DNA of 64,000 nucleotides from Deltaproteobacteria bacterium (GTDB lineage Bacteria > Myxococcota_A > UBA796 > UBA2385), in the NCBI GenBank assembly GCA_016792625.1, contig JAEUKK010000001.1:1-64000 (forward strand). The letters run 5' to 3'. The translations under genes and the position numbers were made by a program. Positions 17,524 through 28,000 of this stretch are shown here, one piece after another. The notes below the pieces were generated by a model that worked only from the letters and a program-made list of their open reading frames with translations, was not told the DNA's origin and did no database searches. Each line of letters opens with the position of its first letter. Position 1 is the stretch's first letter.

Positions 17524-17596
17524 AGCCGAGAATGGGACTTGAACCCACGACCTGCTGATTACGAATCAGCTGCTCTACCGACTGAGCTATCTCGGC
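17524..17596 (-). tRNA. tRNA-Thr (anticodon CGU)
   Basis: 73-nt cloverleaf. The acceptor stem GCCGAGA/TCTCGGC is perfect, the D arm is AGCTCAGTCGGTAGAGCA, and the anticodon arm GCTGA-TTCGTAA-TCAGC places CGT at 17563-17561, which reads ACG. The T arm contains GGTTCAAGTCC. CCA is not encoded. Pairs G1-C72 and C2-G71 fit threonyl identity; the discriminator base reads U rather than A. The gene stands alone between its own promoter (17651-17677) and terminator (17466-17500). Confidence 0.96.
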
Positions 17597-17650
17597 ATTT
17601 GGTCAGAAACAGGGCGTTCATCGACAACGACGCCACTTGAGCGCCGCGGC

Positions 17651-17677
17651 TTTATAGGCGCCCGGGGCTGCTGTCAA
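17651..17677 (-). promoter_or_regulatory. Sigma-70-type promoter of the tRNA-Thr gene
   Basis: On the minus strand, a perfect TTGACA (17677-17672), a 15-bp spacer and TATAAA (17656-17651), about 55 bp upstream of the tRNA. The spacer is shorter than the usual 17 bp, but both hexamers are near-consensus in a region that is otherwise very GC-rich. Confidence 0.7.
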
Positions 17678-17751
17678 GGTCAGGCCACCGGGCGTGGGCC
17701 AAGCGCCGCGATAACGCGGCAGGCGCGCAGCTTGCCCCCCGCGGAGCACCG

Positions 17752-19083
17752 ATGACCACGCCGACCTTGCCCCACCCTGGCCCGCCCGCCGGCGGCCCCC
17801 GCCGCGTCGCGATCGTGTTCTCCGGCGGCCCGGCGCCCGCGGCGAACGCGGTGATCAGCGCCGCGGCCATCTCATTTCTGGAAGATGGTCGCGAAGTCGT
17901 GGGGATCTTCCACGGCTATAGTCATTTGCAAGACTACCACCCAGTCACAAACCGCCTATTGCCTGACCAGCACTACCGCGTGCTCAGCCAGCGCGACGTG
18001 CGCGGCATTCGCAACCAGCGCGGCATCCTCATCGGCACCGCCCGCGCGAACCCTGGCGCGGGGGTCGAGCGGGTCGAGCACCTCGACGATCCTGCGCGCA
18101 CACGGCGGCTGCGCAACGTCTACAACGCGCTGGTCGACATGGAGATCGACGCGCTGATCAGCATTGGCGGCGACGACACGCTCAAGACCGCCAACTACCT
18201 GCACCTCTTCCAGCAGCGCTTGCCTGAGGGGGCGCGGAAGGTCTCGGTCGTCCACCTGCCGAAGACCATCGACAATGACTACAACGGCATCGACTTCACC
18301 TTCGGCTTCTTCACCGCCGTCGACGTGATGGCCCAAGAGGTGCAGAACCTCCGCGCCGACGCGATGGCGACCAGCTCCTGGTTCATCGTCGAGACCATGG
18401 GCCGCAAGGCGGGCTGGCTGTCCTATGGCGTGGCGATCGCCGGCGAGGCGCACCTCGTCTTGGCCGTCGAGGACATTGATGAGGCCCTGCTCACCGACGT
18501 GGTCGAGGGCGAGGCGCGCGGCCTCTCGCTTGAGCGTTTGGCCGACCGCATCGTCGACGTGATGTTGACCCGGGCCCGCAAGCACAACAAACACTACGGC
18601 GTCGTTGTGCTCGCCGAGGGCCTGTCTGAGCTCCTGCCGCCGAGCCAGCTGGTCGACGTCCCGCGCGACGCGCACGGCCACATCAGCCTCGGCAACATCG
18701 ATCTCGGCAAGCTGGTCGCCCGCATCGTCGCCGCCCGCTTCCAGGCGCGCACGGGTGAGAAGAAGAAGATCAACGGTCTACAGCTCGGGTATGAGAGCCG
18801 CTGCGCCGTCCCGCACGCCTTTGACGTGATGTTGGGCAGCCAGCTCGGGATCGGGGCCTTCCGCGCGCTCGTCGAAGAGGGCCTCGACGCGCACATGGTC
18901 AGCGTCAGCGGCCAGCTCGACCTGCACTATGTGCCATTTCACACCCTCGTCGACGCCGAGACGTTGAAGACCGAGGTGCGGCTCATCCGGCCGCAGAGCG
19001 ACTACCATCGCCTGGCCCGCTTCCTCGAGTCCCGGGCCGACCGCGTGGCCGACTGGGCGCCCGGTCCCCGCCGCGAGCGCTGA
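17752..19083 (+). CDS. 6-phosphofructokinase, pyrophosphate-dependent type
   Basis: 443 aa. The phosphofructokinase fold is evident from VAIVFSGGPAPAANAVI at the N-terminus, SIGGDDTLKTANYL (GGDDT at 139-143), LPKTIDNDYNGIDFTFGF (PKTIDND at 170-176) and VETMGRKAGWLSYG. ATP-dependent enzymes usually have GGDGS at the first site. An Asp in place of that Gly, with Lys in PKTIDND, is the accepted mark of enzymes that use pyrophosphate as phosphoryl donor, acting reversibly on fructose 6-phosphate. The start has GGAG eight bases upstream. It stands alone, divergent from the tRNA. ATP use cannot be ruled out from sequence alone. Confidence 0.9.
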   Translation: MTTPTLPHPGPPAGGPRRVAIVFSGGPAPAANAVISAAAISFLEDGREVVGIFHGYSHLQDYHPVTNRLLPDQHYRVLSQRDVRGIRNQRGILIGTARANPGAGVERVEHLDDPARTRRLRNVYNALVDMEIDALISIGGDDTLKTANYLHLFQQRLPEGARKVSVVHLPKTIDNDYNGIDFTFGFFTAVDVMAQEVQNLRADAMATSSWFIVETMGRKAGWLSYGVAIAGEAHLVLAVEDIDEALLTDVVEGEARGLSLERLADRIVDVMLTRARKHNKHYGVVVLAEGLSELLPPSQLVDVPRDAHGHISLGNIDLGKLVARIVAARFQARTGEKKKINGLQLGYESRCAVPHAFDVMLGSQLGIGAFRALVEEGLDAHMVSVSGQLDLHYVPFHTLVDAETLKTEVRLIRPQSDYHRLARFLESRADRVADWAPGPRRER

Positions 19084-19163
19084 AGCCGTCGCCGCCACGT
19101 CACCGACAGGCGCGCCGTCCGCAGATAGGTCCGCCCGCTCCCCGCCCTCCTCTGGGTCTGCCC

Positions 19164-20549
19164 ATGTTCACCGCCGCAATGCTCTGGTTGTTCGCCGCGC
19201 CCGCGCTGGCGACCGACGTCCTGGTCCCCACCATCACCCCCCGCAGCTTGTCCGACTTCGCGCCGGCCGAGCGCCTGACCGAAGAGGTGCTGAACCAGCT
19301 CGCCGACAAGGGCGTGGGCTTCGTGCCCCCGTCCGAGATCCAGAAGCGCGCGGGTGAGGTGGCCGATGGCTGCGCCGATCTACCGCAGTGCACCACCATC
19401 CTCTGGACGCACTTCCCCCAGGGGCGGGTCGCGATGGTCGGCTCCATCGAGTACGAGAAGGGCATCCTGCACGCTGTTGTGCGCTTCTACGGCCCCGATG
19501 ATGGCTCGCCGATCGAGCTGGTCGAAGAGCGCTTCCCCGAGGCCCAGATCCCGGCCTTCGCCGCCCGTCTCACCCAGATGAGCCAAGAGATCGTCGCCTT
19601 GGTCCCCGCGCGCAAGGCGGGGGGCGTGGTCACCGCGCGTGAGCCGGGCCGGGGCGGCGGCGCGGTCAACACCTACGATGACCTTGACGGGCCGACCGAC
19701 AGCGCCGCTTCCAACTCGGGGCCCCTGCCCAGCGAAGCCGACGAGTTCGAGCGGCGCACAGCCGGCCTCCCCCCACGTCTTTGGGATCGGTACAAAGAGA
19801 GCGGCCTCTCTTACGAAGATTGGAAAGAGAAGGCCCTGGTGCGGTCGGGCTCGCTGCTGCTCGAGCTGCACGCCGGCGCTGTCTTTGGCGACGTCGACCG
19901 CGTCTACGATACGCGCGTGTCCTTCGAAGAGAAGCCGAGCGACGAGGGCTCCACCTTTGAAGAGGCGGGGGCCTACCAATACGAGTCCTTTGTGCGGGGC
20001 AGCGGTTTTATGGTCGGCGGGGCCGTCGGCTTCGCCCCCCTCTGGTGGATGGAGGCGAGCCTGCTCGGCGGCGTCCAGATTGGCCACAAGCGCGTCAGCA
20101 TCGGCTATGAGAGCTACGAGCAAGGCCAGGTCGGTCAGGCCGAGCCGGCCGAGATCTACAGCCACAGCCCCGCCGCGGGCACGGCGGTGATGGCCCTGGT
20201 CGAGCCGCGGATCCGCTTCTTGACCCTGCCCAATGGGCCGGTCAAGCCCTACATCCTCGCCGGCCTCACCACCCGCTTCTACGACGCCTACGACGACCCC
20301 CTCCTGTCGGGCGCGGTTGACTACCCGAAGCGCCAGGGGGGCGTCAGCCTCGGCGTCACGACGGGCGGGGGCATCGCCTTTGACGGCCCCCGTGGGGCCA
20401 TCGGCTTCATCGAGATCCCGTGGACGGCCTTGATCTCGCCCAAGCCCTACTCTGATGCGGCGGGCACCGTGATCAATACGCCCAAGCCAGAGACGGGCTC
20501 CAACCAGCTCTTGGCGTTCAAGGCTGGGATCGGCTACCGCTTCGACTGA
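19164..20549 (+). CDS. Exported protein with predicted C-terminal outer-membrane beta-barrel
   Basis: 461 aa. Signal peptide MFTAAMLWLFAAPALA. An N-terminal globular part (about 17-150) has LTEEVLNQLADKGVGFVPPSEI and two Cys in GCADLPQC; together with RVAMVGSIEYEKGILHAVVRFYG it resembles periplasmic domains that read out a stress or lipoprotein signal, but no family name is justified. A charged linker follows. The last 220 residues alternate aromatic/hydrophobic with polar residues in strand-like blocks (LLLELHAGAVFGDVDR, MVEASL-like turns, IRFLTLPNGPVKPYILAGLT) and end in GIGYRFD, a typical barrel C-terminus with terminal aromatic. Function unknown. A TAGGTC element lies at 19126-19131. Confidence 0.7.
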   Translation: MFTAAMLWLFAAPALATDVLVPTITPRSLSDFAPAERLTEEVLNQLADKGVGFVPPSEIQKRAGEVADGCADLPQCTTILWTHFPQGRVAMVGSIEYEKGILHAVVRFYGPDDGSPIELVEERFPEAQIPAFAARLTQMSQEIVALVPARKAGGVVTAREPGRGGGAVNTYDDLDGPTDSAASNSGPLPSEADEFERRTAGLPPRLWDRYKESGLSYEDWKEKALVRSGSLLLELHAGAVFGDVDRVYDTRVSFEEKPSDEGSTFEEAGAYQYESFVRGSGFMVGGAVGFAPLWWMEASLLGGVQIGHKRVSIGYESYEQGQVGQAEPAEIYSHSPAAGTAVMALVEPRIRFLTLPNGPVKPYILAGLTTRFYDAYDDPLLSGAVDYPKRQGGVSLGVTTGGGIAFDGPRGAIGFIEIPWTALISPKPYSDAAGTVINTPKPETGSNQLLAFKAGIGYRFD

Positions 20550-20567
20550 GGGCGGTCGGGCGCCCAA

Positions 20568-20587
20568 GGCCCCCCACCGCGGGGGCC
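20568..20587. terminator. Hairpin between convergent genes
   Basis: Seven-bp stem, GGCCCCC-ccaccgc-type loop-GGGGGCC, 18 bp after the barrel-protein stop and about 95 bp from the convergent epimerase gene. No T-tract; a candidate terminator by position only. Confidence 0.35.
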
Positions 20588-20681
20588 CGCGGGCCTGGCC
20601 GCGGCCAAGGTACGCGGCCGCGCGGGCTCCCTCGCTGCGCGACCGCCGCTGCGCGGCGCGCTCCGGTCGGCCGGGCGCGGC

Positions 20682-21632
20682 TCAGGTCTGACCCAGGCCC
20701 TCTGCCTCAAAGTAGGCGATGGTGCGGGCGATGCCCTCGGCGAAGTCAACCTGCGGCTCCCAGCCGAGCGCCTCGCGAGCGAGGCTGATGTCGGGCCGGC
20801 GGCGTGTGGGATCGTCGGTGGGCAGCGGCTTGAACAGCAGGCCGCCCGGGTTGCCGGTGACCCGGTTGATGTGCCCAGCGAACTCGAGCATGCTCAGCTC
20901 ATGTGGGTTTCCAACGTTGCAGGGCCCGGTCATGCCCGACTCCATCAGCCGGATCATCCCATCGACGAGGTCATCGACGTAGCAGAAGCTGCGGGTCTGG
21001 CTGCCGTCGCCGAAGACGGTCAGCGGCTCGCCGCGCAGGGCCTGGCGGATGAAGGTGGGCACCACGCGGCCATCTTCGGCCCGCATACGCGGCCCGTAGG
21101 TGTTGAAGATGCGGATGATCCGCACCTCAACCCCCCGGTAGCGGTGGAAGGCCATGGTCAGCGCTTCGGCGTAGCGCTTGGCCTCGTCATAGACGCTGCG
21201 CGGGCCGATGGGGTTGACATTGCCCCAATAGTCCTCGCGCTGGGGGTGAATGGCCGGGTCGCCGTAGACCTCGCTGGTGCTGGCCAGCAGCAGCCGGGCG
21301 CCGTCTGCGGCCGCCCGCTCGAGCGCCGCCCGGGTGCCGTCGCTGCCCACGTAGAGCGTCTCAAAGGGCAACACGACGTAGTCGATGGGGCTGGCCGGGC
21401 TGGCGAGGTGGTAGACCCGATCGAAGCGGCCCTCGACCGGAACACCGGCGCAGAGGTCGGCTTGGACGAAGCTGAGGCCGGGGCGCCCGCTGCTGAGCCC
21501 GATGGCCTCAAGGTTGCGCACCGCGCCCGTGATCAAGTTGTCGAGGGCCACCACCTCGTTGCCCTCGCGGAGCAGCCGGTCGCAGAGGTGCGACCCCACA
21601 AAGCCCGCGCCGCCCGTCACCAGCACCCGCAT
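20682..21632 (-). CDS. UDP-glucuronate decarboxylase (UDP-xylose synthase)
   Basis: 316 aa short-chain dehydrogenase/epimerase family. NAD-binding [12 protein letters not shown] at the N-terminus, then [20 protein letters not shown], the serine motif [14 protein letters not shown], the [18 protein letters not shown] stretch ending in the catalytic YxxxK (YDEAK), and [10 protein letters not shown]. The HPQ-E-YWG-VNPIG-RS-YDE-KR pattern is specific to UDP-glucuronate decarboxylases among related 4,6-dehydratases and epimerases. It would make UDP-xylose from UDP-glucuronate for glycan synthesis. Length is normal for the cytosolic enzyme without the ArnA formyltransferase domain. GAGGAG lies seven bases before the start. 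It is divergent from the giant TPR gene and not in an obvious glycan cluster. Confidence 0.93.
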   Translation of the reverse strand: MRVLVTGGAGFVGSHLCDRLLREGNEVVALDNLITGAVRNLEAIGLSSGRPGLSFVQADLCAGVPVEGRFDRVYHLASPASPIDYVVLPFETLYVGSDGTRAALERAAADGARLLLASTSEVYGDPAIHPQREDYWGNVNPIGPRSVYDEAKRYAEALTMAFHRYRGVEVRIIRIFNTYGPRMRAEDGRVVPTFIRQALRGEPLTVFGDGSQTRSFCYVDDLVDGMIRLMESGMTGPCNVGNPHELSMLEFAGHINRVTGNPGGLLFKPLPTDDPTRRRPDISLAREALGWEPQVDFAEGIARTIAYFEAEGLGQT

Positions 21633-22016
21633 TGACCTGCTCCTCGCGGCTGGGGCCGCGTCCCCGGCTCGCGCGCGGGCCTGGGGCCGGCGAGGCCTCG
21701 CGCGGGGGCTGCGTCGGCCGCGGCTGAGCTATTCCGCGCCGCGGGGGGCGGCCCGCCGGCCCCGGCGCATAGCCGCAGAGATCGACGTCGTCGCGGACAT
21801 ATTTTGCCCTTGTACCCCGCTGGTCGGCTGTGGTAGAAGGCGCCTGCTCCGCGCGGGGATCGGGGAGCGTGTCCCGATCTGCGCCCACCACCCGGGGGGC
21901 GGGCTCGGCGCCGCGCCGCCCCGTCGCGCCACCGCCGCGCGCTCCTTGCGTGGCGCAGCTCCGACTCCACACCGCCTGCTCCGCGCGCCGCGCAGGGCTC
22001 AGCCCCGAGGGGAACG
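21633..22016. other. 384-bp divergent intergenic region
   Basis: No gene is seen. It separates the UDP-xylose synthase gene (-) from the giant TPR-protein gene (+). Most of it is over 75% GC, with one AT-richer dip at about 21795-21840 that holds the best promoter candidate, and ribosome sites at both ends (GAGGAG before the minus gene, GAGGGG before the plus gene). Confidence 0.6.
21810..21839 (+). promoter_or_regulatory. Possible promoter of the TPR-protein gene
   Basis: TTGTAC (21810-21815), an 18-bp spacer and TAGAAG (21834-21839), in the only AT-rich dip of the intergenic region, about 180 bp before the start. Only the first three bases of the -35 fit; the -10 fits four of six. Confidence 0.3.
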
Positions 22017-25000
22017 ATGGGACCCGACAAGAAGAAGAGCGCGGTCGACGACCTGTTTGATGATCTTGCCGATTCCTTCTTTCGCGACGGCGACGAAGGC
22101 GCCGCCCAGTGGGATGAGCTGCCCAGCAAGCTTGAGATCCGCACCTCTGACCTCACCGCAGAGATCGCGGCCGCCCAGGCTGCGCCGCCCCCCGTCCCGG
22201 CGCCGCCCGTGGTCCCCACGCCGGCGGTCGCTCCTGCTCCGCCCGCCGTCGCGCCGGGCGCCGCTGTTGAGGCGCCTGTGGCTGCGCCGCCCGAGCCCGC
22301 GCCGGCGGCCCCCGCTCCCCCGCCGACCGCGGGCATCACCCCGACGGGCGCGCCGCTTGGCGCGGCCTTCGCGCCGCCCTCCGCTGCCCGCGCATCGAGC
22401 AGCTTGGCCAATGAGCAGACGGCCATCTTCACCCGGCCGGTCGCGCCCGCCGCCCCGAGCGCCCCCGTCGCCCCGCCCCCGATGATCCCGGTGCCTGCGG
22501 CCCGGCCCGGCGATGCGGGGCTGTTCTCCGCGCCGACCTTGATCATGCCCGCGGCCGAGCTTGAGCAAGACTCCGGCCCGGTCGCGCCGCCCGCCGCCAT
22601 CAGCCCCCCGGTCGCCCCCGCCTTGCCGCCGGCGCCGCCCGCCGGTGCGGCCGACGACGAGCCTCCTCCGCCCGCCGAGGTCGACGAGGCGCCCTCTGCT
22701 CCGGTGGCGGCGGTGGCCGCCGGTCCGGGCCTGCCTGCGCCCTCGCTGCCCCGGGTGGTGCCCGGCCTCGATCCAAACGAAGAAGAGAGCCTGTTCATGG
22801 GCGCAGCGGGCGGGGCCGACCAGGCGGCGCTCGACGCCGAGCTGCTCGATCAGCCGACCGCAGAGCTCCCCGCGCCGGTCAGCCCCCCCGTCGCCTTGTT
22901 CAGCGGGGCGCCCCCCGCGCCTGCTCCGACGGTTCCGGTCGATGCGCTTCCGGCGCCTGAGCCGGCCGCCGCCGCTGACGACCGCGGGCCCGCCCGCCCC
23001 GACGCTGACGACGACGAAGAGGCCACCGCCGAAGACTTCATGGACGCGGGCCCTGACCACAGCTTGGTCCTCCGCCGCACGCCGCGCCCCGCCGGGCGCA
23101 TCGACGGCGCTGCGCCGGCGGCCGCGCCGTCCGCGCCGGCGGGTGATCTGGCCGCCTACTCGGCCGATGAGATCGCCCTGGCCCGCGCCGAGCGGAGCGC
23201 GCGCCGCGCGCCGAGCGCCGCGCTGGAAGACGACTGGTTCATGAACGACGGTCCGTCGGCCGCGGTTCCTGCGGCTGCTGCTCCTGTTTCTGCCCCGGTT
23301 GCGGCCTCGCCGCCCGAGCCGGTCGCTGCCCCGCCGGTGGCAGTCGCTGAGGCGCCGGTCGCCCCGCCGGTCGCGCCCGAGCCTCCGGCGCCCATGCCCT
23401 CCGCTGAGCAGACCCTGGCCTTCGGGTTGCCGCTCAGCGAGGCTGATCTCGGGGTCTTTGACGAAGAGACCGCCCAGATGGACCTCGACGAGGCCTCGGC
23501 CCTCGCCGGCTTTGACCTTCGCGGCAGCCGCACCGAGGACGACGCCCTCGAGGCCGTTGAGGCGCAGTCCGACCTGGTCTCGGGCTTCGCCGAGGTCGAC
23601 GACCTGCGCGACATTGACGCGCCTGAGCTTATCGACGCTGCTGCGCTCCCCGAGGCCCCCCCTGCGCCTGGGCCCTCCGCCGGCGCCGACGCCGAGCTGG
23701 GTGAGCACGACCCCGTCACCGAGATGGCGCCCAGCGCAGCTGTCGCGGGCCTTGCGCTCGGCGCTGCGGCGGCGGTCGCCGCGCTCGGCGCGGCCGCCCC
23801 CGTGCGCGCTGGCCTCCGCGGCCTTGATGAGGCCGAGTCTTCGGTGCGCGCCACGGCGGTGCCCTCTGCGGGGGCCGCGGCCTGGCAAGACGGCGCCGAG
23901 GGCCTCGTCGCCGAGGCCGCCCACCGGCAGGGCGCCGAGAAGGCCACGCTGCTCGAGGGCGCGGGGCTGATCTACTTCCACCGCGTCGCCGACTGGACCG
24001 CCGCTGGCGCACTTCTCGCGACGGCGGCCGCCAACGGCGCGAGCTCCCCCCGGCTGCTCGGCGCGTGGACGGATGTGGTCGCAGAGCAGCGCGACGCTTC
24101 GCTCCTCCTCGACCTGCTCGAGCGCCGCGCCCAGCAGGCCGCTGGCCCCGCTGCCGCCGAGCTCCTCCAAGACGCGGCGCTGGTCGCACAACATGCGAGC
24201 CCCGCCGAAGCCCGGCGGCTGCTGCTCAGCTCGCTCGACGCGCTCGCCGCCCACCCCGCGCACCCGGCCCGGTGGTTCGGCCTGCAGCGGCTCGCGGCCC
24301 TCTCCCGCGCCGCGGGGGCTGACCTTGACCTGAACAGCGCGCTGGAGCAGATGATCGCGCTGTCGACCGGCCCGCGCCGCGCCCGCCTGCTCGCCGAGCA
24401 GGCCGCCCTGCTCGCGGATCGTGGCGAGGACGCCGAGCGCCTGCGCTCCTTGTGGGAAGAGGCGCGCGCCGCCGACCCAGGCGCCCCCGAGCCGCTGCTC
24501 GCGCTCGAGGCGATCGCCCGGGCGGTCGGTGACGCCGAAGGCCTCGTCGCGCTGTACCTGTCTGAAGCCGCGCGCACCGGCGAAGAGGCGTGGTTCGTCG
24601 GCCGCGCCGTCCGCGCGGCGGTCGCCGGCGGGCTCCCCGGTGACCAGGTCGCGGCGCTCTGGGCCCGAGCCCGCGCCGCGGGCGCCGGCCCGCTCTTGCG
24701 GCGTGAGCACCAGGTCTGGCTTGAGGCCACCGGGCGCTTCGCAGAGCTGGCCGAGGTGCTCGCCGCCGACGCCGAGGCCGAGGTGGGCGCTGCCCGGTCG
24801 TGGACGCTGACCCGGCTCGGGCAAGCCCGCGAAGGGATGGGCGACATCGACGGAGCGATCCGCGCCTATCAAGACGCCGCGGTGCACGACGCGGGGAACG
24901 CCCCCGCGGTCGAGGCCGCCGCGCGCCTGCTGGGCCGGGCCGGGCGCTATGCCGAGGTGGTGGGCCTGCTCTCTGCGCGGCTCGAGCAGTTCACCGACCC

Positions 25001-28000
25001 CAACTTGATCGTCCACACCCTGTTCCGCATCGGTGAGATCAACGAGGGGCTGCTGGGCGCGCCGGCGGCCGCCCGTGATGCGTACGAGCGCATCCTCGGC
25101 CTCGCTCCTGGCTACTTGCCGGCCCTCGACGGGCTGGAGCGGGTGCTGCACCGCCTAGGCGCCTGGGGCCCGCTCTCCGGCCTGTATGAGCAGCGGGCGA
25201 GCCTCGCCGAAGAGCCCGCGGTCGTGGCCGCGTGGCTCACCCGGGCGGGCGGGCTCGCCGAGGACCGCCTCGCCGATCCGGCGCGGGCCCTCGACCTCTA
25301 CCGCCGCGCCCTGGCCGAGGCCGCCGACTTCGGGGGCGCCCTCGACGGTGCTGTGCGGCTGCTGTCGGCCGCGGGCGAGCATCGGCAGGTGGCCGCGCTG
25401 CTGCGCGCCGCCGCCGGGGTCAGCCGCGATCCCAACGCCGTCGTCAGCTACCTCTACCGGTGCGCGCGCATCCTGGTCGACCAGCCCGGGCGCTCGGCGG
25501 CCGACCTGGCCGAGGCGAACGCCGCCCTCTCCCGCTGCGTGGACCTCTCCCCTGGCTTCTTGCCGGCGCTGACCCTTCGGCGCGACCTCGCGGGTGAGCT
25601 GGGGTCCTGGGCCGACGTCTACGAGCTGCACCGGCTCGAAGCCGACGCGATTGACGACGCCGAGCGCCGCGCTTGGCGCCTGCTCGCCGCGGCGGCCACC
25701 GCCGAGCACCTCGCCGGCACCGGGCCGATCGAGGTCGCCCGCGCTTTGCTGCGCGAGCGCGCTGGCTGGGCGCCTGCGGTCGCCTTCATCGACCGCCAGT
25801 CCTTGCTCGACGGCGACTATGGCGCGCGGGCCGAGCTCCTGCGGGCCGACGCGACCGATGGTCCGGCCGGCCCGACCGAGCGCTGGCAGGTGCTCGCCGA
25901 GCTGAGCCACCGCAGCGGCGACGAGCGCGGCGCGCAGGACGCCGTACGCCACGCGGCGGTCCAGGCGGTCAACGCCCCTCACGGTCTGGCCCTGCTGGCC
26001 GCTGCCCTGCGGGATCCGCGCACCGGCGCCAACCTCGCCGCTGCGGCCGACCCGCTGCTCGCCGCGCGCTTGCTCGAGCGGGCCGAGGCGAGCGTCGACG
26101 AGCGCGTGCGCGCCTGGGCTGCCGCCGCCGAGGTCGATCCCGTTGAGGCCGCCGCCGGCCAGGAGCGCAGCCTGGACCCCCGCGCTGACCGCGCGGCCCT
26201 CGCCGAGGTGCACGAGAAGCTCGCGGCGCTGGTGCCCGACGCCGCCGCGCGTGGGGTGCACGCCCTCCTGTCCGGGCGCTTGTTTGAGGGGCTGGGTGAC
26301 GCCGCCCGCGCGATGCGCCTGTACTCCCTGGCCGTCGCCCTCTCGCCCGGGCCCGGCAAGGCCCTCGACGGCCTCCGTCGCGTGGCCACCTCGGTGAAGG
26401 ACCTCGGCGCGATCGAGGCCGCCCACGCCACCCTCGGCGCGGGGCCGAGCCCCGAGCTCGCCCTCGATCTCGAGGCCGCCGGGGCGCACGCCGCCGCGGC
26501 CGCCGTTTGGCGCGGCCTGCTCGGCATCGACGACGAGGCGGGCGATCTGGTGGTGTTGACCCACCTCGAGCGCAACCTCGCCGCTGCTGACGACTGGGCG
26601 GGCGTGTTCGAGGTGCTCGGGCTCCGGGCCCAGCGGTCCCGCTCGGCCGAGCAGCGCGCGCTGCTCCACCAGCGGCGGCGGTGGGTGCTGGCCGAGAAGC
26701 TGGCCTCGACCGACATGGCCTGGGACCACTACCGCCAGCTCCACGCCGAGCAGCCGGGCGACCCGGAGGTCATCGAGCCCCTCGCCCGCATCGCTGCGGC
26801 GCGCGGCGAGCTCAGCTTGTCCGTGCAGTACCTGCGGGAGCTCGCCGCTGCGACGGCCGATCCGGCCGAAGCGGCCCGCCTCCACCGGCGGGTGTCCGAG
26901 GTCCTGATCGCGGCCGGTGATCGGGACGGCGGGCGGGCGGCGCTCCATGACGCGATGCGCCTCTCCCCCGACGACGACGCCACTCTGGCGCAGCTCACTG
27001 AGATCGCCGTGGCAGACGGTGATCACCGCGCGCTGGCTGGGCTGCTCGCCCGGCAAGCGACCCGTGCGTCGGGCGCCGAGCTGCTTGAGCTGGTCCGCCG
27101 CATCGCCCGGCTCTGGCAGAACGAGCTGGCCGAGCCGCAGGTCGCGGTGGGCGCGTGGCGCAAGGTGCTCGAGCTCGCCCCGGACGACGCCGAGGCCCTC
27201 GACGCCGTGGCCGGGCTGAGCCGCGCGGCCGGCGATTGGCAGGGCTTCTACTCCGCCGCGACCGCCCGCATCCCGACGCTGAGCGGGGCAGCCCGGGCGG
27301 AGCTCCAGGCCGAGGTCGGTCGGGTCTGCCTGCAGCGCCTGGGCCGCGAGGAGGACGCGCTGCGCTTCTTTGACGCAGCGACCACGGGCGACGCCCCCTC
27401 CCTGGCCGCCGCGCAGGAGCTCGAGCGGGTCTACTCGGCCAAGGGTGCGTGGGATCGCGTGGTGGACGCCATTGTGCGCCAGTCCCGCGCTGAGGCCGCC
27501 GACGACCGTCGGGTCGAGCTGCTCCTGCGCGCGGCCCAGGTCCGCTTGGTGAACCTGATGGATCGCGCCGGCGCCAGCGAGCTCTACGGCGAGGTGCTCA
27601 AGATCGCGCCGCGCAACGCGACGGCGCTGACCTTCCGGGCCGACTTCCTCTACAGCGCGGGTGACCTGGCCCAGGCGGCCGCGGTCTTCGCCGAGATGGA
27701 GGACGCCCAGCGGGCGCGGGATCTCGACGACTTCGATGATCGCATCGAGGTCGGGCTCTACTACTTCCGCTTCGCCGAGGCGCTGCGGGCGCTGGGTGGG
27801 GATGCCGAGGCCGCCCGCCGCTACGGCCAGGCGCTTGATCTCAACCCGAACCACCTGCCCAGCCTCGAGGCGGCCGGCCCGCTGTATATGGCGGCCGGTC
27901 GGTGGGAGGACGCCCACAAGATCTACCGGCAGGTCCTCCAGCTCACTGGCGGGCAGGGTGATCCTGAGCGCGTGGCTCGCACCTACACCAACCTCGGCTG

